Source: Acidobacteria bacterium UBA2990 (GTDB taxonomy: Bacteria > Acidobacteriota > Vicinamibacteria > Vicinamibacterales > UBA8438). From it: a DNA stretch of 64,000 nt. The notes beneath the pieces are model-generated. The model was given only the letters and a program-made list of their open reading frames with translations. It did not search any database and was not told where the DNA came from. The position numbers were made by a program, and so were the translations under genes. Shown one piece after another: positions 35,535 through 44,137 of this stretch. The stretch's first letter is position 1, and each line of letters begins with the position of its first letter. The stretch is from NCBI GenBank assembly GCA_002347025.1, contig DEAE01000023.1, positions 215,053 to 279,052 on the forward strand. Reading direction: 5' to 3'.

Positions 35535-36740
35535 ATGGAATTCCGTTGCAGAATTGCTACAAAAAGTGGTCGGGTGTTTGAGGAGACCTACGTCTCTGAA
35601 AGTGAGGCAGCCCTAAGGCAAAAGTTGAAGGCAAAGGGGTTGCATTTACTGTCCCTCCGACGTCCAGGTGTTTTTGTTGCACCTGGAACCTTTTTCCGTA
35701 GATTCAAAAAGCTAAGTAATCGAGAGTTTCTGATCTTTAACCAGGAATTGGCTACCCTGTTAGGTGCTGGGCTGCCACTCGTCCAATCCCTCCACATACT
35801 TCGACAAAGGAGTGAGGAGAGCCCCCTGAAAGCACTTCTCGACGATGTTCACTCCAGGGTGCAGGGAGGGGCAGAGCTTTCAGAGGCTTTTTCTGCTCAC
35901 GGAAATCTGATTCATGGTGTCTATACAGCTTCATTACTGGCAGGTGAAAGAAGTGGCGGATTGGAGGAGGTGCTGCGACGGTATGTCGCTTATGTGAAAG
36001 TAATCGAAACCCTGAGACAGAAATCCATCTCAGCATTGGTCTATCCTGCAGTCTTACTGGTGTTGTCGATGGCTGTGGTGGGGATTATCGTTCTTCGGGT
36101 AGTGCCAGAATTCGAAGGTTTCTACCAGGGCTTCGGTGCTGAGTTGCCCTTGGTTACTCAGTTGATTATTAAAGCTTCAGAGTTCATTCGGAGTAATGTT
36201 CTGTTGACCCTTTTGGGTTTTATAGGAGTGCCGGCAGCCGGGTGGTACTGGCTCAGGAGTCCTAAGCGGCGGGTTGTGTTAGATGGGTGGCTTCTTAAAG
36301 TGCCAGGAGTTGGGCCTATTTCATCCCGTTTCACGACATCGCAATTGTCTCGCACTCTGGCAATCCTACTGAAAGGCGGGATTCCTCTTGTTGATGCTAT
36401 TGAAGTTTCGTCCCAAGCGATTGGAAACCGGTACTATGCCAGGGAATTATTGCTGGTGGGCCAGCGGGTAAAAGAGGGGCAAGCTTTTTCCGGGGCACTG
36501 TTGGAAAGAAGAATTGTCCCGTCGGTTGCTGTCAAGATGGTTGAGGTTGGAGAGTCGACCGGTGCCCTGCAGGAGATGCTGAGTAGCGTGGCCGATTTTT
36601 ATGACGAGGAGATAGAAACCCGGTTAGGGCGCTTCATTACCTTAATTGAACCTGCCTTATTGGTGATCATGGGCCTCATTATTGCCACTTTGCTTATTGC
36701 TCTGTATCTGCCATTGTTGCAATTGGGATCGGTGTTGTAA
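35535..36740 (+). CDS. Type II secretion / type IV pilus inner-membrane platform protein (GspF/PilC family)
   Basis: 401 aa from ATG 35535 (the TTG at 35493 gives a leader without features). An N-terminal cytoplasmic segment is followed by two T2SSF domains with L-L-G-A-G-L-P-L near residues 75-82 and L-L-K-G-G-I-P-L near 280-287, and three membrane segments, the last at the C-terminus. It forms the inner-membrane platform that transmits ATPase motion to the pilin fibre. The stop shares its last base with the ATPase gene. Confidence 0.92.
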   Translation: MEFRCRIATKSGRVFEETYVSESEAALRQKLKAKGLHLLSLRRPGVFVAPGTFFRRFKKLSNREFLIFNQELATLLGAGLPLVQSLHILRQRSEESPLKALLDDVHSRVQGGAELSEAFSAHGNLIHGVYTASLLAGERSGGLEEVLRRYVAYVKVIETLRQKSISALVYPAVLLVLSMAVVGIIVLRVVPEFEGFYQGFGAELPLVTQLIIKASEFIRSNVLLTLLGFIGVPAAGWYWLRSPKRRVVLDGWLLKVPGVGPISSRFTTSQLSRTLAILLKGGIPLVDAIEVSSQAIGNRYYARELLLVGQRVKEGQAFSGALLERRIVPSVAVKMVEVGESTGALQEMLSSVADFYDEEIETRLGRFITLIEPALLVIMGLIIATLLIALYLPLLQLGSVL

Positions 36741-38419
36741 TGAAGAAGGTTTGTCCATCGACTAGGGGTGACGTTGCTCCAGAGCCCCCTGATGAGGTTG
36801 GGGGGGTTCCCTTTGATGATGGTTCATCCTTGGTGGATACAAAAGAGGAAGAGAGGCGAGCGAGGGAGTTGGCGGAACGTTACCGCCTAGAGTTTATCGA
36901 TATGAACAGCTTCCGCCTTGACGCAGAGCTGTTTAGGTCACTTCCAGCGGATCTTATGATGCGTTACGGGTTTGTCCCGCATTCTAAGCAGGGCGAAACC
37001 TTGGTGATTGTGATTTCTGATCCCACACAACAGCCTTTAATAGACGAGTTGATCCCGTTGCTAGGTGGGCCCGTTAAGGTCACGGTCGGCACCTTCTCTT
37101 CCATCGAGGCCATTCTGAAAAAGAATGAAGGCTCCCAGCGGGTGCTCGACGAGGCGACTGAAAGCTTCGAATTACAGATTGGTGATGACGAGGAAATTGG
37201 GCATGAAAGTCTGACGGTTGAACGTCTCACTAGCGACATCAGTCCAATGATTCGATTGGTCGACTCGATGATTTACACTGCGCTCCAGCGGAGGGCTAGC
37301 GATATCCATCTAGAGACTCAAGACGATGCTGTATACGTAAAGTACCGCATTGACGGCACCTTGCAACAGGCCATGCGACCGGTCGACAAGAGTTTTCATA
37401 GCGCTATTTTGTCTCGTGTGAAGGTGATGGCTGAACTTGATATTGCAGAGAAGAGGGTTCCCCAGGACGGCCGGTTCAAGGTCCGTGTTCCTGGAAAGAC
37501 GATTGATTTCCGGGTATCGGTGATGCCTACAATCCATGGAGAAGATGCAGTTATTCGCATCTTGGATAAGGAGGCCATTAGCGATCAATTTAGGGAGTTG
37601 CGTCTCGATATTCTAGGACTTGCGGCGGGTGAGCTTGCTGGCTTCCGGAAGGCTATTAAGGAGCCTTACGGGATGGTCTTGGTGACTGGACCAACGGGCA
37701 GCGGTAAAACGACCACGCTTTATGCGGCTCTTTCGGAGATTTATTCTCCTGAGGATAAGATAGTAACGATCGAAGATCCCGTGGAATATCAACTGCACGG
37801 GATTACTCAAATTCCTATCAACGAGCGAAAGGGATTGACATTTGTTCGAGGGCTACGGTCGGTTCTTCGACATGATCCAGACAAGATCATGGTTGGCGAG
37901 ATTAGGGACCCAGAGACGGCCCAAATAGCTATCCAGTCCGCACTGACTGGCCACCTCGTGTTCACGACGGTTCATGCGAATAATGTTCTCGACGTCCTGG
38001 GACGATTTCTGAATATGGGTGTTGAGGTGTATCAGTTTGTTTCGGCCTTGAACTGCGTGATGGCGCAAAGGTTGGTTCGGACGGTGTGTAGAGATTGTCG
38101 CCGCCAAGTGGAGTTGTCGCCAGAGGTTCTTGAGGGCGCCGGAATAGAACCTTCAAGGGGGTTGGCTGGCGAAGTTTATGAGGCTATCGGTTGTATTGAA
38201 TGTGGTGGAACAGGGTATCGGGGACGGACGGCAGTGTGCGAGCTTCTGGATTTGACCGATGAGTTTAGGGAGATGATCCTGAGCCGGTCCCCTGTAACAG
38301 AAATCAAACGGGAGATGCGAGCTCAAGGAATGCGGTTTCTTAGGGATTCGGCTATCGAAAAGGTCTTAGCTGGCGAGACAACGCTTAGAGAGATCAACAA
38401 GGTTACTTTCGTCGAGTAG
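36740..38419 (+). CDS. Type II secretion / type IV pilus assembly ATPase (GspE/PilB family)
   Basis: 559 aa. N-terminal MshEN-like domain (~35-125), then the hexameric ATPase: Walker A G-P-T-G-S-G-K-T at 317-324, Asp box near 340-350, Walker B/His boxes (G-E-I-R-D-P-E-T near 386-393, T-T-V-H-A-N-N near 409-415). A tetracysteine zinc site C450/C453 and C485/C488 is intact, as in assembly-type rather than retraction-type ATPases. Translationally coupled to the platform protein (TAATG). Confidence 0.94.
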   Translation: MKKVCPSTRGDVAPEPPDEVGGVPFDDGSSLVDTKEEERRARELAERYRLEFIDMNSFRLDAELFRSLPADLMMRYGFVPHSKQGETLVIVISDPTQQPLIDELIPLLGGPVKVTVGTFSSIEAILKKNEGSQRVLDEATESFELQIGDDEEIGHESLTVERLTSDISPMIRLVDSMIYTALQRRASDIHLETQDDAVYVKYRIDGTLQQAMRPVDKSFHSAILSRVKVMAELDIAEKRVPQDGRFKVRVPGKTIDFRVSVMPTIHGEDAVIRILDKEAISDQFRELRLDILGLAAGELAGFRKAIKEPYGMVLVTGPTGSGKTTTLYAALSEIYSPEDKIVTIEDPVEYQLHGITQIPINERKGLTFVRGLRSVLRHDPDKIMVGEIRDPETAQIAIQSALTGHLVFTTVHANNVLDVLGRFLNMGVEVYQFVSALNCVMAQRLVRTVCRDCRRQVELSPEVLEGAGIEPSRGLAGEVYEAIGCIECGGTGYRGRTAVCELLDLTDEFREMILSRSPVTEIKREMRAQGMRFLRDSAIEKVLAGETTLREINKVTFVE

Positions 38420-38425
38420 GTCGTG

Positions 38426-39379
38426 ATGGTGGTGAAGAGTTTATTTCGAGCTTTCACTAGCTCTGCGACGCAAACAAGTATAGAGGTTGCCTGCGATCGT
38501 TTAACGGCCGTGAGTATTCATAGGGACTCGCAGGGGCTCTGTGCCACGGTAGCATCAGAATCGTTGCCACTTGGCCTGTTAACTCCGGATCTCAATGCGA
38601 GGAATATCGCAGACCCAAAGGCGTTCGATGAGTTACTTGGCGGTGTACTGGCCAGGCTGCCTTCTAAACCGAATAGAGTTGCGTTAGTTATCCCAGACAG
38701 CGTTGCGACGGTGTCACAGGTGAGCTTGGAAGAGGTCCCTTTGAGAGCGGCTGAACTCGACGAACTGTTACGGTGGAAGTTAGGGAAGGTGGCACCTTTT
38801 CGAATGGAAGATGCTCAGGTGGCTTATGACGAGGGCAGCGTGACTGAAATGGGAGGTCGAGAATACACAGTCAGCATAGTCCGGCGCGATATTCTCGAAG
38901 ATTATGAAGCGACGTGTGTCAGAGCCGGTGTTCATCCTGGAGTTGTGGATTTGAGCGGCTTTAGTGTGATCAACGCAATTCTTAGCGCCGGACCAACTCT
39001 CTTGGGTGACTGGCTGTTGGTCTATGTCGCGTGCGGTTATTGTTCGGTTGCTGTGATGCAGGGGGACCGATTAGTTCTTTTTAGGAACAAGATGTCTAGG
39101 GGAGTGGACGGTCTGCTAGATTTGGTACATCAAACGTCAATGTACTACCAAGATCGCATCGCTGGTAGGGGACTCAATCAGGTGTATTTAGTCATGGGAA
39201 CCAGTGCGTTGGAAGACGAGACCAGAGAGACAGTGAGGTCGGCACTAGAAACTGACCTTGGACTCAAGGTCGGTTTCATCGAACTAAGCCTTAAGGGCCT
39301 ACAGACGGCAGGTCTAGCTGGAAGTGCTGATTTAGTGGCGGCACCCATCGGCTTGCTTCTGCGTGATCAAGGTGTCTAA
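38426..39379 (+). CDS. PilM-like actin-fold assembly protein
   Basis: 317 aa from ATG 38426 (GTG 38423 is one codon earlier). The pattern of an actin-like ATPase fold is weak but present: V-A-L-V-I-P-D-S-V-A near residue 88, L-D-E-L-L-R-W-K-L near 112, and an L-L-V-Y-V-A-C-G-Y-C block near 193. Together with the two following genes it forms the PilM-PilN-PilO scaffold, so the assignment rests mainly on gene order. Four bases follow the ATPase stop before the ATG region. Confidence 0.75.
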   Translation: MVVKSLFRAFTSSATQTSIEVACDRLTAVSIHRDSQGLCATVASESLPLGLLTPDLNARNIADPKAFDELLGGVLARLPSKPNRVALVIPDSVATVSQVSLEEVPLRAAELDELLRWKLGKVAPFRMEDAQVAYDEGSVTEMGGREYTVSIVRRDILEDYEATCVRAGVHPGVVDLSGFSVINAILSAGPTLLGDWLLVYVACGYCSVAVMQGDRLVLFRNKMSRGVDGLLDLVHQTSMYYQDRIAGRGLNQVYLVMGTSALEDETRETVRSALETDLGLKVGFIELSLKGLQTAGLAGSADLVAAPIGLLLRDQGV

Positions 39380-39411
39380 CTTGCAATGAAGTAGGTGAGG
39401 TTTTCCGGCTA

Positions 39412-40029
39412 ATGCTTCGGATTAACTTGGCAACTAGACCCTTCTACAACGAGCGCCCCATCTATCTGTGCTTAGGTCTGTTGGCGCTGTTGGGCGTCAC
39501 CCTAATAATCAATGGTGGTCTGGAGATGGTGAGGTTGTCTAGGCTGCGGACAGCCCTCGACCATCGTATGGCTGGGGTTGAGCGAGATAGGGCCGAATTG
39601 AATAGGCGGAGCGTCGAGTTAGATCGGGCAACCGGTTCAACCTTGTTGGAGTCGTTGGACAACGCAACAGGTGAGGCTACCTCTTTAGTTGAAAGGCGGC
39701 TATTTTCGTGGACCGAACTATTTGACCGCCTTGAGGTTCTGATTCCTGAAAATGTAAGGCTGACAGAGGTGAGGCCTGAGTTTGTAGATGGCGTCGTCTC
39801 GGTTTCTTTAGGAGTCGTAGGGCAAAGCCGGGATGACATTAGGCAATTGGTTGAGGCCCTTCAGAGAGCAGAGGCCTTCAGTATGGTGTTGAATCGCCAG
39901 GTGGAACTAACCGGTGAGTCGATGTACCGGGGCTTGATTGAAGGTGTCTATCGGCAGCCGACCTCCAGTTTGCAGGGAAGGGCTGGAGCCGAGGACGACA
40001 GAGGGAACGGATCCAGCTCTCGTGAATAG
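39412..40029 (+). CDS. PilN-like inner-membrane assembly protein
   Basis: 205 aa. It begins I-N-L-A-T-R-P-F-Y-N, the PilN motif that docks into PilM, followed by one membrane segment (~20-40), a coiled-coil-rich helix (~45-75), and a ferredoxin-like periplasmic domain. The C-terminal ~25 residues are polar and probably disordered. Confidence 0.8.
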   Translation: MLRINLATRPFYNERPIYLCLGLLALLGVTLIINGGLEMVRLSRLRTALDHRMAGVERDRAELNRRSVELDRATGSTLLESLDNATGEATSLVERRLFSWTELFDRLEVLIPENVRLTEVRPEFVDGVVSVSLGVVGQSRDDIRQLVEALQRAEAFSMVLNRQVELTGESMYRGLIEGVYRQPTSSLQGRAGAEDDRGNGSSSRE

Positions 40030-40064
40030 GATGGATCAGCTTTATTAGGTGAGACCTCTTTACG

Positions 40065-40685
40065 GTGAATAGATTGAAGAGCACTTCGGAACAGGGTCAG
40101 CTATCGTTGGAATTGGTCCATCGTTTCCTTGTTGAGAAACGAGCGTGGGTAGCCTCGGTCATGTGTCTGTTCTTGGTGAATTTGGCTATCTATGGCTTTG
40201 TGGTGTCTCCGGCAGACAATCGTCTGGCCAGGGCTGAAGGTCGTGCGCTTGCGGCGGAAGATTTGTTGGATGAGGCGAGGGAGAATCTGAAAGCGGCAAC
40301 CCGACAGCATGAAAAATGGAAGGCAAGCAACAGTCAGTTGAAGCGATTTTACGAGGAGGTGCTTCCGCAGAATCTCAGGGATGCTCAGACGGCACTATCA
40401 TCCTTGTTTGATCGAGTGGCCGATGGCGCCGGTCTTGTGGTGGAAAGTCGAACGATTACTGCCGACCCAGAAAGAGACAGTGGACTTGGAAAGTTGAGCA
40501 CGACCATGGTGTTGTCTGGTCGGTATGAAGGTATCCGGCGGTTTCTTTTTGAAGTGGAGACATCGGGTGACTTCATACTGATCGAGGAACTCTTTGTGGC
40601 TAGGGTTGATCAGGCCAGCCAAAGTCTTGTTTTGAACCTAAGCGCATCGACCTACTTCTGGGAGGGGTTGGAAGAGGAAAGTTGA
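40065..40685 (+). CDS. PilO-like inner-membrane assembly protein
   Basis: 206 aa from GTG 40065. One membrane segment at about residues 24-46 is followed by a long coiled coil (A-R-A-E-G-R-A-L-A-A-E-D-L-L-D-E, ~52-90) and a ferredoxin-like beta domain with Y-E-G-I-R-R-F-L-F-E-V-E. PilO forms a periplasmic heterodimer with PilN. The position directly after the PilN-like gene supports the call. Confidence 0.78.
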   Translation: MNRLKSTSEQGQLSLELVHRFLVEKRAWVASVMCLFLVNLAIYGFVVSPADNRLARAEGRALAAEDLLDEARENLKAATRQHEKWKASNSQLKRFYEEVLPQNLRDAQTALSSLFDRVADGAGLVVESRTITADPERDSGLGKLSTTMVLSGRYEGIRRFLFEVETSGDFILIEELFVARVDQASQSLVLNLSASTYFWEGLEEES

Positions 40686-40750
40686 GGCATGTTCGGGAAG
40701 AACAACATCCCATGGGGATGGGCTGCTGTTGCCGTCAAGGCTTATGAATC

Positions 40751-41266
40751 ATGGACTCAAAGGTTATGTCCCGGGCACGGTCACTGCATGATTATCTTAA
40801 TCGCAGGGATGCTGGTTTTAGTCTGGTAGAACTGCTGGTAGTGACCGCCATATTGCTCGTTTTAGCATCTGCGGTGATGCCGTTGAGCCGTGTGACGGCC
40901 CAGAGAGAACGTGAGGCTGAATTACGTCGTGCCTTAAGAACCATGAGAACTGCGATAGATAATCATAAGGATGCTGTTGATCTAGGATTGATCGCTGGTG
41001 AAAACGTAGTTGCTGGGAGCCAGGGCTACCCAGCGACTTTAGATATTCTCGTCGAGGGGGTAGAGGTTCTGAACGACGCATCGGGCGAAAAATTGCGTTT
41101 TCTTAGGCGGATCCCACTTGATCCTATGACCCAAAGTAGAGAATGGGGGCTGCGCTCGTACCAGGATGAGCCAGGTTCAAGCCGCTGGAGTGGCGACAAT
41201 GTCTACGATGTTTACTCACGGTCCGATGGGACCGCCTTAGATGGCACAATTTATAGCGAATGGTGA
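40751..41266 (+). CDS. Type II/IV pseudopilin (GspG-like), first copy
   Basis: 171 aa. Prepilin peptidase site D-A-G/F-S-L-V-E-L at residues 20-28 with Glu at mature position 5, then a hydrophobic helix and a long amphipathic helix (R-E-R-E-A-E-L-R-R-A-L-R). The C-terminal half has the GspG features P-L-D-P and ends L-D-G-T-I-Y-S-E-W. ATG 40766 is an alternative start. The stop codon lies inside an ATGGTGA that also supplies the next start, a seven-base overlap. Confidence 0.88.
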   Translation: MDSKVMSRARSLHDYLNRRDAGFSLVELLVVTAILLVLASAVMPLSRVTAQREREAELRRALRTMRTAIDNHKDAVDLGLIAGENVVAGSQGYPATLDILVEGVEVLNDASGEKLRFLRRIPLDPMTQSREWGLRSYQDEPGSSRWSGDNVYDVYSRSDGTALDGTIYSEW

Positions 41267-41667
41267 AGACCGAACGCCGCTTCCACTGTGATGCAGGTTG
41301 GACGCTTGTTGAGTTACTAGTTGTTTTGTCTCTTGTTGCCACTCTAGCTGGCATGGCAGTTGCTAGTTACGGAACTGCCATAACGAGATCAAGAGAGGCG
41401 GTGCTTAAGGAAGACCTGTTTCGAATGAGGGATGCCATTGACCAATATTTTGCTGACCGGAACGAGTATCCCCAAGGACTACAAAGCCTGGTGGTGGATG
41501 GTTACCTTCGAGCTATTCCGGAGGACCCATTCACTGGGTTAACAACGACGTGGCGGCCTGTTCTCTCTGCATATGACCCGAGCAACCCAGTGTTACCTGG
41601 AGTTTTCGATGTGTATAGTGGCTCTGAGAGAATAGCCCTTGATGGTTCTCTTTATGCGGAATGGTGA
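41260..41667 (+). CDS. Type II/IV pseudopilin (GspG-like), second copy
   Basis: 135 aa. Prepilin site D-A-G/W-T-L-V-E-L (Trp instead of Phe at mature position 1, Glu5 retained), hydrophobic helix, then Y-F-A-D-R-N-E-Y-P and P-E-D-P-F-T-G, ending L-D-G-S-L-Y-A-E-W, almost the same ending as the preceding pseudopilin. The two look like a tandem duplication with divergence of the middle. Trp at position 1 is unusual but hydrophobic and may still be processed. Confidence 0.88.
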   Translation: MVKTERRFHCDAGWTLVELLVVLSLVATLAGMAVASYGTAITRSREAVLKEDLFRMRDAIDQYFADRNEYPQGLQSLVVDGYLRAIPEDPFTGLTTTWRPVLSAYDPSNPVLPGVFDVYSGSERIALDGSLYAEW

Positions 41668-41686
41668 TTTTTTGACGGAGGAATGT

Positions 41687-42319
41687 TTATCTGGTTGGAG
41701 TATCAGGAGCAGGGTTTAAGTTGCCGAATCTGCTAGTTGGCTGAGCGTTTGACTCCCTGTCCAGTTGACTTTCCCCAGGCAGGTATACAAAGAACCAATC
41801 GCTGTAACGGGACCGTTCGTTGTAGAGCCTCATCGAGGAATCAGAAGATCGGCTAACTACTCCGACAATGCCGGTTGTCGATGAAGTTCTGGGGATCTCA
41901 CCTGATGGTAATTCACTGGCGTCACCGTTTGGGGGTCTTGATGAAGGTATCTGAAGCTGGGCCTCCCCCTGTCTAGGGCTTATACCTGTTGTAGCTTCAG
42001 TTAAAATTTCGAATGGTCCGAGGGTTATAGGATCAAGATAGGCGCGACGAAGGAATTTCTGGTCCACAAGGGCTTCTAGGCTTTCTGGGTAGGCGCCTGG
42101 GAATTGCCGTTGATAGAGCTCTATGGCTCTGATGTACTGTTCCCCGCGGAAAATAAGTTCTGTCTCTTTCTCTCGCTTGATGACAACTTGCCAATATGGG
42201 CCCAAACCGGTCGCTATGATTGCCATTGCGCCGATCGCTACTAAGAGACCAGCCATAGCATAGCCTTCAGCACCACTCCATTTGCATTCTAGGGAGCGGT
42301 CCCTGGGAGACTGCCACAT
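41687..42319 (-). CDS. Divergent pseudopilin on the opposite strand, lacking Glu5
   Basis: 210 aa. The short leader ends in A-E-G, followed by Y-A-M-A-G-L-L-V-A-I-G-A-M-A, a pilin-like hydrophobic helix, then K-R-E-K-E-T-E-L-I-F-R-G and P-G-A-Y-P-E-S-L-E-A-L-V-D-Q, strongly reminiscent of acidobacterial type II secretion pseudopilins. The mature position 5 is Gly instead of Glu. In T2SS and pili only the minor, tip-type pilin (GspK) commonly lacks Glu5, so this may play an initiating or capping role. The C-terminal ~75 residues are Ser/Pro/Asn-rich. It is convergent with the cluster, 19 bases away. Confidence 0.8.
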   Translation of the reverse strand: MWQSPRDRSLECKWSGAEGYAMAGLLVAIGAMAIIATGLGPYWQVVIKREKETELIFRGEQYIRAIELYQRQFPGAYPESLEALVDQKFLRRAYLDPITLGPFEILTEATTGISPRQGEAQLQIPSSRPPNGDASELPSGEIPRTSSTTGIVGVVSRSSDSSMRLYNERSRYSDWFFVYLPGESQLDRESNAQPTSRFGNLNPAPDTPTR

Positions 42320-42409
42320 GAGGGATATTCTAATCCCTTCAGGAAGGTGAGCTAAAGCATCCTTAATTTTTCTGGTTATCTGTCCCTCACCGAATGTAAA
42401 AGAACAGCG

Positions 42410-44137
42410 TTACCCTAGCTTGATTGAGTCGGAACGGTGGTAGAGAAAAAAACAACACGCTAAGGATGTTGCAAAGTAGGGTGCTGGGCCAGTCTTGGTG
42501 GGTAGTAGGAGCTCTCCTACACCAAGCAGCAGGCCGTAAAGGGCTAGGCAAGCTGCGAACCAAGCTGTAAAACGGGGCAAGAGATCTCTTACCTGGTGCT
42601 TGCCAACCTTTGCTGATACCTCTCTCCATCCTGCGCCAGATGGGTTTACTCGCTCGAAGAAATTCACAAGGGTGGATTCAGGTTCTGGTGATGTTAAATA
42701 CGTGACGCTAAGCCAGCACACGGTGGACCAGCAAACTAGATACAGGAGAGTGTCTGGAAAAGTGGCTGCAGTAAAAAAAGAGATCCACACAAGGCCAAGC
42801 AATGGGGCGACCATAGCTGTGATTTCTGACCAGGCGTTTACCCTCCACCAATACCAGCGAAGAATCAATACGAGACCGATGCCCGCACCTGCCTCCAATA
42901 TGAATTCCCAAGCCTGTCGCACTGTCTCGAGATAAAGGGTGATCACGACGCTGAAACCCATAATGATTAGCGTACTGAAACGTGCTGCGCGGACATAATG
43001 AGTTTCTGTCGCTCCGGAACAGATGAATCGAGCGTACAGATCGTTAATAAGGTAGGAGGCACCCCAATTTAGCTGGGTGGATACAGTTGACATATAGGCT
43101 GCAGCAAAGCCCCCAAGGACTAGACCTCGCCAACCTATGGGGACGTGGTCTCGAATGAGCATAGCGTAGCCTGCTTCATGGTCGGCGATGTCCGGATAAA
43201 GCAGAAGGGAGGCTAATGCAGCTAGGATCCAAGGCCACGGTCGTACGCAGTAGTGGCAGATAGTGAACCAAAGTGTTGCTAAAATTGCTTGACGCTCATC
43301 TTTGACCGCCATCATGCGTTGAGCCAAATAACCTCCTCCCCCTGGTTCTTGGCCTGGGTACCAAGTTGCCCACCATTGCACACCAAGATACGCCAGAAAA
43401 GTAGCTAGACTGATAGTGAAACGAGTCTCGGCGTTGGGACTGTCTTGTTCGAAGTATGGTAGTGGGCGAAGGATACTCTCCGGTAGTTGTGCGGCCACCC
43501 CTTGGAGGCCTCCAACTTCTGGAGTGCCGAGAGCAAATATCGCAACTGCCAGACTTCCCATTACGGCAAAGCCGAATTGCAACAGGTCCGTAAGGACTAC
43601 ACCGCCTAGACCCGAGATGGCCACGTAGACTGTAGTGAGCGCAAAGCCCGTGAAAACAGCGGTGAGTTGGTCCCAACCCAAGACAATTGAGAGTAGTTTG
43701 GCCATGGCGAGATTGACCCAGCCGATGACGACGCAGTTAATGAGAAGACCAAGGTAGACTGCCCGGAAGCCACGCAGCACAGCCGCATTCTTTCCGCTGT
43801 AGCGGAGCTCTATGAATTCAACATCTGTGACGACACCAGCCCGACGCCACAGACGTGCGAAAAAAAGGACGCTGAGCATGCTGCCAAGGGCGCCATTCCA
43901 CCAGATCCAGTTACCTGCGATTCCCTCACGAGCCACTATGCCGGTTACAGCGAGAGGAGTGTCGGCTGCGAAAGTGGTGGCGACCATCGATGTGCCAGCG
44001 AGCCACCATGGGAGCTGGCGATCAGCAAGAAAGAAATGATGCAGGCTACGACCTGCGTGTTCGGCCCTCAAAAAAGCCACTGCAAAGGGAAAGAGGACAA
44101 ACAGGAGAAGAACCCCCCAATCCAAGATACTTAACAT
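42410..44137 (-). CDS. Sodium:solute symporter family transporter
   Basis: 575 aa with about thirteen hydrophobic segments. SSS-family features include D-R-Q-L-P-W-W-L-A-G-T-S-M-V near residue 38-51, F-A-A-D-T-P near 55-60, G-L-G-G-V-V-L-T-D near 175, and Y-M-S-T-V-S-T-Q-L-N-W-G near 340. It moves a small solute with Na+ across the inner membrane. Its start overlaps the stop of the hydrolase gene by seven bases, so it is the last gene of the murQ operon and probably imports a cell-wall-derived or related substrate; substrate is not readable from sequence. Confidence 0.9.
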   Translation of the reverse strand: MLSILDWGVLLLFVLFPFAVAFLRAEHAGRSLHHFFLADRQLPWWLAGTSMVATTFAADTPLAVTGIVAREGIAGNWIWWNGALGSMLSVLFFARLWRRAGVVTDVEFIELRYSGKNAAVLRGFRAVYLGLLINCVVIGWVNLAMAKLLSIVLGWDQLTAVFTGFALTTVYVAISGLGGVVLTDLLQFGFAVMGSLAVAIFALGTPEVGGLQGVAAQLPESILRPLPYFEQDSPNAETRFTISLATFLAYLGVQWWATWYPGQEPGGGGYLAQRMMAVKDERQAILATLWFTICHYCVRPWPWILAALASLLLYPDIADHEAGYAMLIRDHVPIGWRGLVLGGFAAAYMSTVSTQLNWGASYLINDLYARFICSGATETHYVRAARFSTLIIMGFSVVITLYLETVRQAWEFILEAGAGIGLVLILRWYWWRVNAWSEITAMVAPLLGLVWISFFTAATFPDTLLYLVCWSTVCWLSVTYLTSPEPESTLVNFFERVNPSGAGWREVSAKVGKHQVRDLLPRFTAWFAACLALYGLLLGVGELLLPTKTGPAPYFATSLACCFFLYHRSDSIKLG

